DNA of 64,000 nt from Algibacter miyuki (GTDB lineage Bacteria > Bacteroidota > Bacteroidia > Flavobacteriales > Flavobacteriaceae): positions 806,001 through 870,000 of the forward strand of contig NZ_JAUFQP010000007.1 in the NCBI RefSeq assembly GCF_030409805.1, written 5' to 3'. A program made the translations under genes and the position numbers. This document shows positions 18,277 through 27,541 of this stretch, piece after piece (position 1 is the stretch's first letter; each line of letters begins with the position of its first letter). A model generated the notes under the pieces. The model did not search any database and was not told the origin of the DNA. It saw only the letters and a program-made list of their open reading frames with translations.

Positions 18277-19437
18277 TTATCCTCTAAATAAAAAGAAATC
18301 ATCTTTCATATGTTCAATTTTAGAATCTTGATTGGTTATAATATAATCAATAGCTTGCGAGGTGAAGTTTTCTCCTTTTTCGGTTAGAGAAACAATGTTT
18401 TTATCAAACTGAATCATATTATTTTTAAGCGCTAAATCTAAAACCGTTTTCGAACGTACTTTTTGCCAATTAATATGCTCGTTGAGGTGGTTTACATGGC
18501 GTTCACGTTCTTCTGTATGATTTTTTAAATGCAGTAAAAAGGTTAATAATGATACTTCTGTGCGCTGTTGTTTTTCGCGATAAAGCACAGCAATAATACC
18601 TTTGCTTGGTGCGAATAAATAAACAACTAAAAACAACAAACCAAGCATGGTGGTTATTGATCCTGAAATCGAAGCATCGAGCCAATGTGCTAACCAATAC
18701 CCAGAAATGGCACTAAACACACCAAAGCACATGGCTAGAATGAGCATGCGTTTTAAATTATTAGTAAGCAGGTAAGCTGTGGCAGCGGGCGATATCATTA
18801 AAGCAACTACTAAAATAGCACCAACAGCATCAAAAGCACCTACTGTGGTTACTGAAGATACCGTCATTAATCCGTAATGAAGAATGGCTGGTGAAAAGCC
18901 TAAAGAAGCTGCTAATCCTGCATCAAAAGTACTCACTTTAAGTTCTTTAAAAAAGGCTAGTAGTAGTACGAGAGTAATCAATAAAATGGAGCCAATAACC
19001 CAAAGCGATTTCGGTCCAATATCAGCACCAGAAATAATTAGTCTATCAAATGGTGCAAAAGCAAGTTCGCCTAATAAAACGGCGTCGACATCTAAATGCA
19101 CGTCGTTGGCATTTTTTGCAATAAGGATTACACCAATACTAAAGAGTATTGGGAATACCAAGCCAATAGCGGTATCCTCTTTAACGAGTCCTGTTTTTTG
19201 AATATATTCAACTAAAACCACGGTAATAATACCTGTTAATGCTGCTAATAAAATTAGAAGAGGTGAATTTAAATCTTGGGTAATAAAAAAACCAATAACA
19301 ATACCGGGTAAAATAGAATGGCTAATCGCATCGCTAATCATCGCCATTTTTCGGAGCACTAAAAACGTACCCGGAATGGCGCAAGCAATGGCAACCAAAC
19401 TAGCAATAAGTTGTATTTCAATTTGTGCGTTACTCAT
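18277..19437 (-). CDS. Metal ABC transporter permease with C-terminal winged-helix-like tail
   Basis: This is a 386-residue ZnuB/TroD-type permease when started at 19437. About eight or nine membrane helices precede residue 270, with the family segment SDAISHSILPGIVIG near the N terminus. The remaining 100 residues are cytoplasmic and resemble a helix-turn-helix or winged-helix region (LALKNNMIQFDKNIVSLTEKG). A longer frame begins at 19488, but the start at 19437 gives an eight-base overlap with the preceding permease (ATGAGTAA), typical of coupled subunits. It probably forms the channel with the other permease for Mn2+ or Zn2+. Confidence 0.9.
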   Translation of the reverse strand: MSNAQIEIQLIASLVAIACAIPGTFLVLRKMAMISDAISHSILPGIVIGFFITQDLNSPLLILLAALTGIITVVLVEYIQKTGLVKEDTAIGLVFPILFSIGVILIAKNANDVHLDVDAVLLGELAFAPFDRLIISGADIGPKSLWVIGSILLITLVLLLAFFKELKVSTFDAGLAASLGFSPAILHYGLMTVSSVTTVGAFDAVGAILVVALMISPAATAYLLTNNLKRMLILAMCFGVFSAISGYWLAHWLDASISGSITTMLGLLFLVVYLFAPSKGIIAVLYREKQQRTEVSLLTFLLHLKNHTEERERHVNHLNEHINWQKVRSKTVLDLALKNNMIQFDKNIVSLTEKGENFTSQAIDYIITNQDSKIEHMKDDFFLFRG

Positions 19438-20557
19438 TGGTTTCGTTTTGTTGGTTGTACAAATTAGATGCGGTTTTGTAGCCTTCATCCGTTAAACTCC
19501 ATGTGTTGCCTTTAAGGGTTACATAGTGTTTGTCAACTAGTTTTTTAAGTGTATTTCTAGTGTATCCTTGAAAATTATTTAAAATTTTAATGGTGTGCGG
19601 ATGCGAAATATTATCGTGTGTTTCGGCAATATGAAACATGAAAGCTAGGGTTTTATGAAGTTCTAAATCGCGGCGATTTTTGATAAATCTAATTTGTTTA
19701 AAAAGCAATCCACGACTGGGTGAAAATATAAAAGAAACCAAAACAAAAACACCAGCAACGATAACAATAACTGGTCCTGTGGAAAGGTTGTTTTGGCTAG
19801 CGCTAATAGCAGTTCCGAAAACACCTGAAAACGCACCAAATAATGCCGCTAAAAGCACCATAACACCAAGACTGTTTGTCCATTGTCGGGCTGCGGCAGC
19901 AGGCGCTAAAAGCATGGCGCTCATAAGTACAACACCAACGGTTTGTAAGCCTAAAACAATGGCTAAAACAATAAAAGTGGTGATTAAAATATCTATAAAT
20001 TTAGTATTGAAGCCGAGTGTTTTGGTGTAATCGGCATCAAAAAGCAGAATTTTAAATTCTTTCCAAAATAATAATAAAACGAATAAACACAATCCGGTAA
20101 CAATGGCCATAAGCCAAACATCGCTTTCTACTAAAGTGGCCGCTTGTCCGAATAAATATTTATCTAAACCTGCTTGGTTGGCATTAGGTTGTTTTTGAAT
20201 AAAAGTTAAAAGTAACATGCCAAAACCAAAAAATAGCGATAGAATTAACCCTAAAGCCGTATCAGATTTTAAATGCGTTTTACTAATAATGCCACGAATC
20301 CAAAAGGTACCAATCAGTCCGCTGACTAAAGCGCCTAAAAGTAGCACGTTGGTGTCTTTTGCGCCAGTAATTAAAAAAGCAATCGCAATCCCAGGTAAGG
20401 CAGCGTGCGAAATGGCATCACCTAAAAGACTTTGTTTTCGTAATACAGCAAAGCTACCAAGCATGCCAGTAACCGCACCAAGTATTGCGGTTCCTAGTGT
20501 TATGGTTCTAAGCGTGTAGTCGGTGAAAACTAATTTTATATATTCTGTTATGTCCAT
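19430..20557 (-). CDS. Metal ABC transporter permease (first) with C-terminal winged-helix-like tail
   Basis: This is a 375-residue ABC-3 family permease related to TroC/MntB. About eight hydrophobic helices fill residues 15-280, with the family signature GDAISHAALPGIAIAFL (about 46-62). Residues 290-375 are cytoplasmic, with a winged-helix-like segment ending LVDKHYVTLKGNTWSLTDEG. Such tails resemble the DNA-binding half of DtxR-type proteins and recur in Bacteroidota metal permeases. It is followed by the second permease with an eight-base overlap and preceded by the ATPase gene after 79 bases. Confidence 0.9.
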   Translation of the reverse strand: MDITEYIKLVFTDYTLRTITLGTAILGAVTGMLGSFAVLRKQSLLGDAISHAALPGIAIAFLITGAKDTNVLLLGALVSGLIGTFWIRGIISKTHLKSDTALGLILSLFFGFGMLLLTFIQKQPNANQAGLDKYLFGQAATLVESDVWLMAIVTGLCLFVLLLFWKEFKILLFDADYTKTLGFNTKFIDILITTFIVLAIVLGLQTVGVVLMSAMLLAPAAAARQWTNSLGVMVLLAALFGAFSGVFGTAISASQNNLSTGPVIVIVAGVFVLVSFIFSPSRGLLFKQIRFIKNRRDLELHKTLAFMFHIAETHDNISHPHTIKILNNFQGYTRNTLKKLVDKHYVTLKGNTWSLTDEGYKTASNLYNQQNETNE

Positions 20558-20636
20558 TTTTTGTAATATTGAACGTATTGTTTTTTCTTCATTTGAGCTA
20601 ATGCTGAATACAGAGAGCTGTTACTGTAAATAGAAA

Positions 20637-21374
20637 TTACTCTTGAATACTTACTTTGTAATTAATTCCGTAGGTTTTTGTTAAATTATCGTCGTTAAAA
20701 ATATCTTTAACAGGGCCTGTGGCAATTTTTTTCACGTTTAAAAAGGTTACCCAGTCAAAATATTCGGGTACGGTTTGTAAATCGTGATGCACTACAATTA
20801 CTGTTTTTCCTGCTTTTCGGAGTTCTTTTAGTATGTTTATAATTGCAATTTCAGTGGTGGCGTCAACACCTTGAAACGGTTCGTCCATAAAATATATGGA
20901 CGCGTTTTGCACCAAAGCGCGTGCTAAAAATATCCGTTGTTGTTGTCCGCCAGAAAGTTGACTAATTTGCCTGTTTTTAAAAGCAAGCATGCCAACTTTT
21001 TCTAAAGCCTCTAAAGATTCTTTTTTTTCTTTTAATCCGGGACGTTTTATCCAACCTAAACTTCCGTAAGTTCCCATAGTTACAACATCTAAGGCGGTAG
21101 TTGGGAAATCCCAGTCTACGCTTCCTTTTTGTGGCACGTAGGCTACTAAATGACGTTGTTTTTCGTAGCTCTTGCCAAAAATTGAAACGCTACCAGCAAT
21201 GGGTTTTAAAATACCTAAAATAGATTTTATTAACGTCGATTTACCGGCGCCATTTGGGCCAACAATAGCCATAAGAACACCTTCCGGAATTTCTAAATCT
21301 ATATCCCAAAGTACGGGTTTGTAGTTGTAAGCTACGGTTAAATCGTCTATTTGAACAGCTATGTTTTTTTTCAT
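20637..21374 (-). CDS. Metal ABC transporter ATP-binding protein
   Basis: This is a 245-residue ABC ATPase of the Mn/Zn/Fe chelate family. Walker A is GPNGAGKS (39-46), the signature is LSGGQQQR and Walker B is IYFMDEP, followed by the H-loop VVHHD. The start at 21374 overlaps the stop of the kinase gene by four bases (ATGA). A longer frame from 21404 would run further into the kinase gene and is not needed. It energises the two permeases downstream. Confidence 0.94.
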   Translation of the reverse strand: MKKNIAVQIDDLTVAYNYKPVLWDIDLEIPEGVLMAIVGPNGAGKSTLIKSILGILKPIAGSVSIFGKSYEKQRHLVAYVPQKGSVDWDFPTTALDVVTMGTYGSLGWIKRPGLKEKKESLEALEKVGMLAFKNRQISQLSGGQQQRIFLARALVQNASIYFMDEPFQGVDATTEIAIINILKELRKAGKTVIVVHHDLQTVPEYFDWVTFLNVKKIATGPVKDIFNDDNLTKTYGINYKVSIQE

Positions 21375-22345
21375 GTGTTTGCGATGTTTTGGTATTGCAT
21401 CCAAGATTTTAATCGTCCAAGATACATTTTAAGGTAGTTTTCTGAAAGAAAAATATTAGACCAATCGAATCTTTGTGCTTGAATACCAAGATAGAATATA
21501 AAAACGGCAAGTCCTGCTTTAGGGAGCAGTTTTAGTTCTTTTTCGGATAATGTGTTTGTTTTTTGATAGCCTTCTAGGAAACTGTCTTTTTTTATTTCGT
21601 AGATGTTTTTATCGGTTTCTATATGAAATAGTTGTTTGCAGAAATAACCAATATCTAAAATTTGCGAACCATTGCCACAGAAATCGAAGTCGAATAAAGT
21701 GATGTCGGTTTGGTTGGCAACGCTCATATTATCGTACCAAATATCTAAATGTACGGTGCCTTGTTTTGTGTTTTTAAAATCGGAATCTTGAAAAGTGGCT
21801 TCTATAGTTTTTATGAATTCCATTTCGGGCAAGTCTTCTGAAAAGTATTTGCTTAATTTTTGAAATGGTAATTCGAAAAGTGAGTTTTTATTGTACTGAA
21901 TGCGGTTGATGGTTTTGTTTTGGGTAACGCTATGGAATTTCCCCATTAATGCGCCAATGGCGAAACAGGTGTTGTTATCCATAAATCGCATTTTTTCTCC
22001 TTCGGCAAATGAAAATAGCACCGCATGGCGTGTGCCTTCTGGTGCTTCGATATCTTGAATGTAAGTGTTGTTTTTGTCTTTTATTGGGAAAGAAACACTT
22101 AGACCTTGGTTTTTAAGCTGATATAAAAGCGTAATTTCTTCGTTTATTTCGGTTTTTGAACGCCAATTGTAGCAGTAGACTCTGAGTACAAATTTGGTGT
22201 TTTTATTGGATAAAAAGTAAGTGTGATTCATTCCGGTTCTGAACAAAGTACAGGTGTAACTTTCGTCTAGCTTGTATTGTTTTTTTATGTATACCTCTAG
22301 CGCTTTCGCGGAAATGGTTGAGGTTGTTACTGGGAATGTGTTCAT
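21371..22345 (-). CDS. Aminoglycoside-phosphotransferase-like (APH family) kinase
   Basis: This is a 324-residue protein of the phosphotransferase (APH/homoserine-kinase-like) fold. The nucleotide lobe carries KFVLRVY near residue 51. The catalytic loop is H199-L-D201-IWYD-N206 and the metal-binding aspartates are in FDFDFC (219-221). Its substrate is unknown. It lies inside the metal-uptake operon and is coupled to the ABC ATPase gene by an ATGA overlap, so it is probably made in step with the transporter. This is not a typical antibiotic-resistance setting. Fructosamine, choline or homoserine kinase activities are possible alternatives. Confidence 0.82.
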   Translation of the reverse strand: MNTFPVTTSTISAKALEVYIKKQYKLDESYTCTLFRTGMNHTYFLSNKNTKFVLRVYCYNWRSKTEINEEITLLYQLKNQGLSVSFPIKDKNNTYIQDIEAPEGTRHAVLFSFAEGEKMRFMDNNTCFAIGALMGKFHSVTQNKTINRIQYNKNSLFELPFQKLSKYFSEDLPEMEFIKTIEATFQDSDFKNTKQGTVHLDIWYDNMSVANQTDITLFDFDFCGNGSQILDIGYFCKQLFHIETDKNIYEIKKDSFLEGYQKTNTLSEKELKLLPKAGLAVFIFYLGIQAQRFDWSNIFLSENYLKMYLGRLKSWMQYQNIANT

Positions 22346-22413
22346 TTTTTATCGGATATTGGCACTTTATTGATTTGCCAATTTTACTGGTTTTATACTG
22401 AATTTGCGGATGG

Positions 22414-22554
22414 TTTAGCCCTGATAGCAACGGCATCCTTTTTGTGTTTTAATAAATGTGCCTTAACTTTTTAAAAGAAACCTTAATGTTATGCTTTTTA
22501 TAGGTTTTTAAAGTTTGCGACACAAAAAGATATAGTGGATAGCAGGATAAGCTT
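22414..22554. ncRNA. Structured Flavobacteria repeat motif, resembling Flavo-1 RNA
   Basis: The plus strand has an AGCCCTGATAGC block (from about 22417) and, about 110 bases later, a GGATAGCAGG block. They are joined by a perfect stem, CTTTTTGTG (22438-22446) with CACAAAAAG (22521-22529). The ATCC/GGAT and CTG/CAG pairs fit an outer extension. From memory, this pair of blocks recurs between Flavobacteriaceae genes and resembles the Flavo-1 motif. The name needs a covariance-model search. It lies between the binding-protein stop and the kinase start, in antisense to the operon if the plus strand is the functional one. Confidence 0.5.
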
Positions 22555-22563
22555 CAAAAAAAA

Positions 22564-23469
22564 TTATTTAAGCGCGTTGACGATAGTGTTGACGTTGTAT
22601 TGAAACATGCCGATGTACGTGCCCTCGATAGTGCCTGCGTTGCCGAGCGCATCGGAGTATAACGAGCCGCCAATAGCGACGTTATTGCCTTTGGAATTTA
22701 CCGCGGCTTGCAGCGCTTCTATGGTGCGTTTTGGTACGGAACTTTCTACAAAAATGGCCTTGATTTTATTTTCTATGATGAAGGCGGATAGCTTTTGAAC
22801 GTCTTGCACGCCGGCTTCTGTTGCGGTAGAAATTCCTTGTAAACCAAGTACTTTAAAACCATAGGCTTTGCCGAAATAGTTAAAAGCATCGTGCGCTGTT
22901 ACTAAGATACGTTTGTCTTCTGGCAGGGTTGCGATGGTGCTTTTAATGTTGGCTTTTAAGGCTTTTAATTGTGTAATATAGGCGGTGCTGTTGGCTTGAA
23001 AAATTTCCTTTTTTTCGGGAAGGGCGTCGGATAAAGTATTGGCAACGTATTGGGTAATTTGTATCCAGTAATCGGTGTTGAACCAAATGTGCGGATCGTA
23101 ATTAGAGGCGAAATATTCGGAGCCAATAAGTGTTTTTTTATCTAAAGCATCGGAAAGTGCAACGGTTTTTATGTTGCGCATTTTCTCGAAAACTTCTACA
23201 AGTTTGCCTTCTAGGTGTAGGCCGTTGTAAAAAATAATATCGGCATTGGCGAGCTTTGTGACGTCGCCCTCACTGGCTTTATATAAATGCGGATCGACGC
23301 CACTGCCCATTAAACCTTCTAGATTAACATGGTCTCCAGCGATGTTTTTTACCAAATCGGTAATCATGGATGTTGTGGTGACAATGTTAAGTTTATTGTT
23401 GTTTTTTTTCTCGTCTTTGCAATTGAAAACAATGAGGCTGACAAGAAGTATGTAGGTGTATTTTTTCAT
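22564..23469 (-). CDS. Metal ABC transporter substrate-binding lipoprotein (TroA/ZnuA family)
   Basis: This is a 301-residue protein with a lipoprotein signal peptide (LLVSLIVFNC; the cysteine is the likely lipid site). It has the TroA cluster A-I fold. Metal-ligand candidates are the histidines in DPHLYKASEGD, in NGLHLEG and in YDPHIWFN, and the acidic residue near the C terminus. The short loop between the first helices lacks the long His-rich stretch typical of ZnuA, which leans slightly towards Mn/Fe. It lies 38 bases downstream of the TonB receptor gene. Confidence 0.92.
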   Translation of the reverse strand: MKKYTYILLVSLIVFNCKDEKKNNNKLNIVTTTSMITDLVKNIAGDHVNLEGLMGSGVDPHLYKASEGDVTKLANADIIFYNGLHLEGKLVEVFEKMRNIKTVALSDALDKKTLIGSEYFASNYDPHIWFNTDYWIQITQYVANTLSDALPEKKEIFQANSTAYITQLKALKANIKSTIATLPEDKRILVTAHDAFNYFGKAYGFKVLGLQGISTATEAGVQDVQKLSAFIIENKIKAIFVESSVPKRTIEALQAAVNSKGNNVAIGGSLYSDALGNAGTIEGTYIGMFQYNVNTIVNALK

Positions 23470-23507
23470 GAATTTTAATTTTTGTGAAATTACTAAAAAG
23501 CAATTAA

Positions 23508-25757
23508 TTATCTCAATGAATATCTTAAACCTAAAAAGGCTCTAATTCCTTGGTTGGGTGCGTAAACATAAGTTGGGTCGAAGGTTAATCCGTAAGGGTT
23601 GTTTTGGGTTACTTGTGCATTGCCATTATTATCGAAAGTAACATCTTTATCGAAAGGATCGTTTGCTCTGGCTATAATAAATGGATTTCCCTTGTTTGGT
23701 GTCCAGTTTAATAGGTTTTTAACACCTCCGTAAATTTCTACATTTTCAATACCATCGAAAGTTAATTGTATGTTTTGTATGCTCCAAACGGGTGAGTTTT
23801 GACTTCTAGGATCTAAATCGCTTAACAAAGGCAAGCGCATGGGGCCGTAAATATTACCAGTATAATCTACTGATAGATTGTATTTGTAATTTTTATAGGT
23901 TGCTGCCCAGGTTCCGGTGAAATTTTCGGTGAGTATTTGGCGTTCTTTTATGTCGTTTTCTGTTTGCGATACATCTTGAATTGTAGCCCCAACAAGAAGT
24001 TTAACGCCACTTGTTATTATAGCGTCTAGATTAGCGCTTATGCCTTTTGTTACCGCTTTACCGTCTAAATTATCATATATAATTTGGTTGGGGTTGGTGT
24101 CGTAATCTGGTAAAATTAAATTTGAAAAATGTGTGTACCATGCCGAAACATCTAAACCGATAATGGCGCCTGATTTTGTGTAGAATTTTTTAAGATAATT
24201 TAGATTTACGTTGATGGAGCGTTCGGGTTTTAGTTCTTCGGAAATTATTACATCTCTGGCTCCGGTAAGTGCCGCGTGCTCTTCGGTAAAAATATTAACC
24301 ACTCTAAAACCTGATCCGGCATTTACTCTAAAAACATCATCGGGTGTTGGTTTAAATTTATACGCAATTCTTGGTGTGAATATATTGCCATGTCTTTTAT
24401 CATAATCGTATCGAGCGCCTAATAGTAAGGTGTTTTTTAGGCTTAGTTTTATTTCGTCTTGGGCAAAAAGGGAAGGAATAATCACTTCGTCGGCGGTTAA
24501 TGTGGCAGGTGTACTGTCATTATAATAGTTATATCTTGCGGCAGCTCCAAAAAGTAAATCGTGGTTTTTAAGCGGTTTATCCCAAGTAAATTGACCAAAA
24601 CCTATGCGTTGTTGGGCTAGAAAAGCTGTGTCTCCATAAACTGAATTTTGATCGTGATCTGTGTATGAAAATTGAAACATCACCTTTTCCTTAATGGGTA
24701 ATTGATATTTACCTAAAAGTTCTCCACGCTTAGTGTAAATGCTTTCTCCGTAGATTTCATTTCCACCTCTAAAATCGGAGGTCCATTGCATGTCTCCGCC
24801 CCAACGATCTTCGTAAAATACTCGTCCGGCCAAAGAGAAGACTCTATTTTCTTTACGTTTAAAATTCCATTTTTGAAATACTGATATTCTATTCTGAAGG
24901 GTTAAATCGGTAAAATTATCGCCATTGTTATCAATAGGATTGTTGTAGTTAAAGTAGTTAACACCAAAAAGTAAATTGGCTTTTTTCCCAACTTTAGTAT
25001 TGAAACCTAGATCTAAATTAATTTCTCCCCAACCTGTTGCGTAGCTATCCGCAAAGAAGCGTGGTGCGTTTTCGGGTAGTTTTGTAATAATATTAATTAA
25101 GCCACCAACAGCTTCACTTCCGTAAAGAGATGATGCTGGACCTTTTACAATTTCAATTTGTTCTATTAAAGAATTTGGAATTCCAGACAAGCCATAAACC
25201 GTAGAAAGTCCGCTAACGATAGGCATGCCATCTATTAAAACTAAGGTATATGGCCCTTCTAAACCATTGATGTGAATATCTCCCGTATTACAAACATTGC
25301 AATTTATTTGCGGGCGTACACCGTTTACGTTTTGCAATGCTTCAAAAATATTTGGAGTAGGATTCTTTTTTAGAAATGCGGTAGAATACACTTCTACGGG
25401 TACAGGACTGTCCAACCTAGAAACGGATTTTAAGGTTCCTGTAACCACAATTTCATCTAATATTTCAGATTCTGGTAAATCGAAATTTATAGTAATATCG
25501 TCTGATTTCGATACTGTTATTGTTGTTCTTTGTGTTTGATATCCTGTAAATGATGCAGTAATGGTGTGCTTTCCTTGAGGTATGTTTTTAATACTAAATA
25601 CACCGTCATCATTAGAAACTGAGCCTTTTTGAGTTCCTTTTAAATATACATTTACATAAGGTAATGCATCGCCATCTGTGGTTGTTATCCCTGTTATGGT
25701 TTGTGCGCTTATTGTGAAGCTTAATAGATAAAAAAGAGTAAATATTAGAGTTCTCAT
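23508..25757 (-). CDS. TonB-dependent receptor of the metal-uptake operon
   Basis: This is a 749-residue protein when started at 25757. A signal peptide (ending TISAQ), a carboxypeptidase-D-like domain (about 20-95) and a plug (about 110-220) precede the barrel. The plug contains a CNVC pair, in INCNVCNTGD, and the LVLIDGMPIVSG segment. The C terminus ends in a typical aromatic strand (LGLRYSLR). The first gene of the operon, it probably brings manganese or zinc chelates over the outer membrane for the TroA-type protein. The 25775 ATG would put extra residues before the signal peptide and is less likely. Confidence 0.92.
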   Translation of the reverse strand: MRTLIFTLFYLLSFTISAQTITGITTTDGDALPYVNVYLKGTQKGSVSNDDGVFSIKNIPQGKHTITASFTGYQTQRTTITVSKSDDITINFDLPESEILDEIVVTGTLKSVSRLDSPVPVEVYSTAFLKKNPTPNIFEALQNVNGVRPQINCNVCNTGDIHINGLEGPYTLVLIDGMPIVSGLSTVYGLSGIPNSLIEQIEIVKGPASSLYGSEAVGGLINIITKLPENAPRFFADSYATGWGEINLDLGFNTKVGKKANLLFGVNYFNYNNPIDNNGDNFTDLTLQNRISVFQKWNFKRKENRVFSLAGRVFYEDRWGGDMQWTSDFRGGNEIYGESIYTKRGELLGKYQLPIKEKVMFQFSYTDHDQNSVYGDTAFLAQQRIGFGQFTWDKPLKNHDLLFGAAARYNYYNDSTPATLTADEVIIPSLFAQDEIKLSLKNTLLLGARYDYDKRHGNIFTPRIAYKFKPTPDDVFRVNAGSGFRVVNIFTEEHAALTGARDVIISEELKPERSINVNLNYLKKFYTKSGAIIGLDVSAWYTHFSNLILPDYDTNPNQIIYDNLDGKAVTKGISANLDAIITSGVKLLVGATIQDVSQTENDIKERQILTENFTGTWAATYKNYKYNLSVDYTGNIYGPMRLPLLSDLDPRSQNSPVWSIQNIQLTFDGIENVEIYGGVKNLLNWTPNKGNPFIIARANDPFDKDVTFDNNGNAQVTQNNPYGLTFDPTYVYAPNQGIRAFLGLRYSLR

Positions 25758-25772
25758 GTTTTTTATTTTTGA

Positions 25773-25780
25773 CAAATATA
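25773..25780 (-). promoter_or_regulatory. Promoter -7 box of the metal-uptake operon
   Basis: On the minus strand this reads TATATTTG, matching TAnnTTTG, 15 bases before the receptor start. The operator palindrome begins at its upstream edge, so a bound repressor would cover the -33 region. Confidence 0.6.
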
Positions 25781-25813
25781 AAAATATTTTTAGGTTAGTC
25801 TAAAAATATTTTT
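25780..25813. promoter_or_regulatory. DtxR/MntR-type operator palindrome
   Basis: This 34-base perfect inverted repeat has 14-base arms (25780-25793 and 25800-25813) around the six-base spacer GTTAGT. The core TTTTTAGGTTAGTCTAAAAA matches the general DtxR-family box of TTAGGTTAG-type arms. It lies in the intergenic spacer between mntR and the metal-uptake operon, adjacent to the -7 box of the operon and upstream of that of mntR. Confidence 0.8.
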
Positions 25814-25829
25814 AATCTTTTAATTATTA

Positions 25830-25837
25830 TATATTTG
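25830..25837 (+). promoter_or_regulatory. Promoter -7 box of mntR
   Basis: TATATTTG matches TAnnTTTG and lies 22 bases before the mntR start. The operator ends 16 bases upstream, so mntR may be autoregulated. Confidence 0.6.
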
Positions 25838-25859
25838 TGGTATCTCTAAAAAAAGTATT

Positions 25860-26516
25860 ATGGTTACCCTCACGGAAGAAAATTATATTAAAGCGATTTA
25901 TCACTTAGGTAAGCGAGGTGAAAATAATGTAAGTACAAATGCCATTGCGAAAGAGATGGAAACAAAGGCGTCTTCTGTGACAGATATGGTTAAAAAACTT
26001 TCTGAAAAAGGTTATGCCGATTATAAAAAATATCAAGGTGTTACATTAACTAAACAAGGGAAGCTAATAGCGGTTAATATTGTTAGGAAGCACCGGTTAT
26101 GGGAAGTGTTTTTATCTGAAAAGTTAAATTTTTCTTGGGATGAAATTCATGATGTTGCCGAGCAGTTGGAGCATATAAAATCGGATAAACTGATTAAACA
26201 GTTGGATGCATTTTTAGAGTATCCGTCTCACGATCCGCATGGAGATCCAATTCCAGATGAGAATGGGAAAATACAGAGCATTGATAAAATATTATTATCT
26301 CAAGCGAAAGTAGATAGTGTTTGTATTTGTGTTGGTGTTAAAGATTCTTCTTCAGAATTTTTGAAGTATTTAGATAAGCATAATATTGCTTTAGGAACGG
26401 AGTTAAAAGTGACTCACAAGGAGCCTTTTGATAATTCGGTAACTATTATTATAGACAATTCAGAATTTATTGTTTCTAACATTATAGCTAATAATTTGTT
26501 CGTTAAGCTAGGGTAG
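25860..26516 (+). CDS. mntR: DtxR/MntR family metal-dependent repressor
   Basis: This is a 218-residue protein with an N-terminal winged helix (about 1-65), a metal-binding and dimer domain (about 70-140) and a C-terminal SH3-like FeoA-type domain (about 150-218). Likely metal ligands are H78 and E82 in HRLWE, E101, E104 and H105 in EQLEH, and H124/H127 in SHDPHGDP. The name mntR is chosen by family and by the adjacent transporter. The metal specificity (Mn versus Fe) is not fixed by sequence. A perfect palindrome in the spacer suggests it represses the uptake operon, and perhaps itself. Confidence 0.9.
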   Translation: MVTLTEENYIKAIYHLGKRGENNVSTNAIAKEMETKASSVTDMVKKLSEKGYADYKKYQGVTLTKQGKLIAVNIVRKHRLWEVFLSEKLNFSWDEIHDVAEQLEHIKSDKLIKQLDAFLEYPSHDPHGDPIPDENGKIQSIDKILLSQAKVDSVCICVGVKDSSSEFLKYLDKHNIALGTELKVTHKEPFDNSVTIIIDNSEFIVSNIIANNLFVKLG

Positions 26517-26532
26517 TTGTTAAGTATAATGT

Positions 26533-26576
26533 AAAAAAAACGCGATTTGTAGTTGTTTACAAATCGCGTTTTTTTG
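26533..26576. terminator. Bidirectional Rho-independent terminator
   Basis: CGCGATTTGTA (26541-26551) pairs with TACAAATCGCG (26558-26568). It has an A-run before and a T-run after the stem, so it works for mntR on the plus strand and for the convergent DUF1080 gene on the minus strand. Confidence 0.88.
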
Positions 26577-26592
26577 TTAGGAGCTTTTTGAA

Positions 26593-27468
26593 TTACGCCT
26601 TAAAATTTACTTTTTTTCTGATTTTTTTAGGAAACTTTTTTATCGGTGTTAAGGTGAGGTTTTTATAATAACATTCAGCAGCTTCCGATTGGATTTGAAT
26701 TTGCCCTTTGTCTAAAATTTCGCCTTTATCATTTTTGGCATTTTCAACAACCATAACTACATGGCCGTTTACCATGTGAACAGCATTATTTTCTACCACA
26801 TAAATTTCTAGAAGATTCCACTCGCCATGAGGAACATCATGTTCTGAGCCTGCGTTAATATAGCTGTCTCCAACAAAATAAGCATCAGAATTTGGATTGA
26901 ATTTTTTAGATTCTCCTCTAATATCAGCCGTTGGTTTGCCTCTTTTAGGTTTTGCAGTACCGCCACCTAATGGAATAAAATCGCCTAAATCGGTTTCTTG
27001 TACTTGGTATTCTAAAGATGTTTTCCAGGTTTTCCAAAAAGCACCGTGTTCTCCATAGCAATGGTATAGTATGCCGCTATCGCGTTTGGCATCTAATCGA
27101 GGTTCCCATTTTTTATCGCCCCATTTAAATAAAGTGCTTAAGTGGTAGTTTTCGTAATCTTTTATTGTGCTTATGCAGCCTAAGATTTCGCCACTTATAT
27201 TTAATATTAATTCGTTGTTTTCTTCGGTTACCGTAAAAACATCTTTAATGTCGTTATTTAATCCTAAAGCTGTGCCGTTATGTACATTGCTAGATTGGTA
27301 AGTGTTTTCTGGTAAATCGGTAACGGTGGTGTGTGGAACCCCGATCCAAACCTCAAATTGGCTCAGGTTTTTGTCTAATAAATCAATGGTTTTTCCTTTT
27401 TTTTGAGCGAAGCCCACAAAGGTTGAAAATGTGAATAGTAGTAAAGTGTACTTTAGTTTAGAATGCAT
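26593..27468 (-). CDS. DUF1080 (3-keto-disaccharide hydrolase-like) secreted protein
   Basis: This is a 291-residue protein with an N-terminal signal peptide (ending VGFAQ). The rest is a concanavalin/LamG-like DUF1080 domain. Family blocks seen are [13 protein letters not shown] and [23 protein letters not shown]. Many DUF1080 proteins act on sugars or bind cell-wall glycans, but the substrate here is unknown. It has its own -7 box and a shared terminator, so it stands as a single gene. Confidence 0.85.
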   Translation of the reverse strand: MHSKLKYTLLLFTFSTFVGFAQKKGKTIDLLDKNLSQFEVWIGVPHTTVTDLPENTYQSSNVHNGTALGLNNDIKDVFTVTEENNELILNISGEILGCISTIKDYENYHLSTLFKWGDKKWEPRLDAKRDSGILYHCYGEHGAFWKTWKTSLEYQVQETDLGDFIPLGGGTAKPKRGKPTADIRGESKKFNPNSDAYFVGDSYINAGSEHDVPHGEWNLLEIYVVENNAVHMVNGHVVMVVENAKNDKGEILDKGQIQIQSEAAECYYKNLTLTPIKKFPKKIRKKVNFKA

Positions 27469-27488
27469 TTGGTTGTATTTAGTTTATC

Positions 27489-27496
27489 CAAATATA
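27489..27496 (-). promoter_or_regulatory. Promoter -7 box of the DUF1080 gene
   Basis: On the minus strand this reads TATATTTG, matching TAnnTTTG, 20 bases upstream of the start codon. Confidence 0.55.
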
Positions 27497-27541
27497 GAGG
27501 TTTTCTTATAGTTTGATAAACTTTTTTACAATCTTACCGTG

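Noticed and set aside
21371..22345. Kinase as an antibiotic-resistance gene
   Set aside because: It shares only the general fold and lies in a metal-uptake operon. No resistance context is present.
22203..22436. 77-codon frame upstream of the kinase gene
   Set aside because: It overlaps the kinase start on the same strand in another frame and runs into the repeat motif, so it is a shadow.
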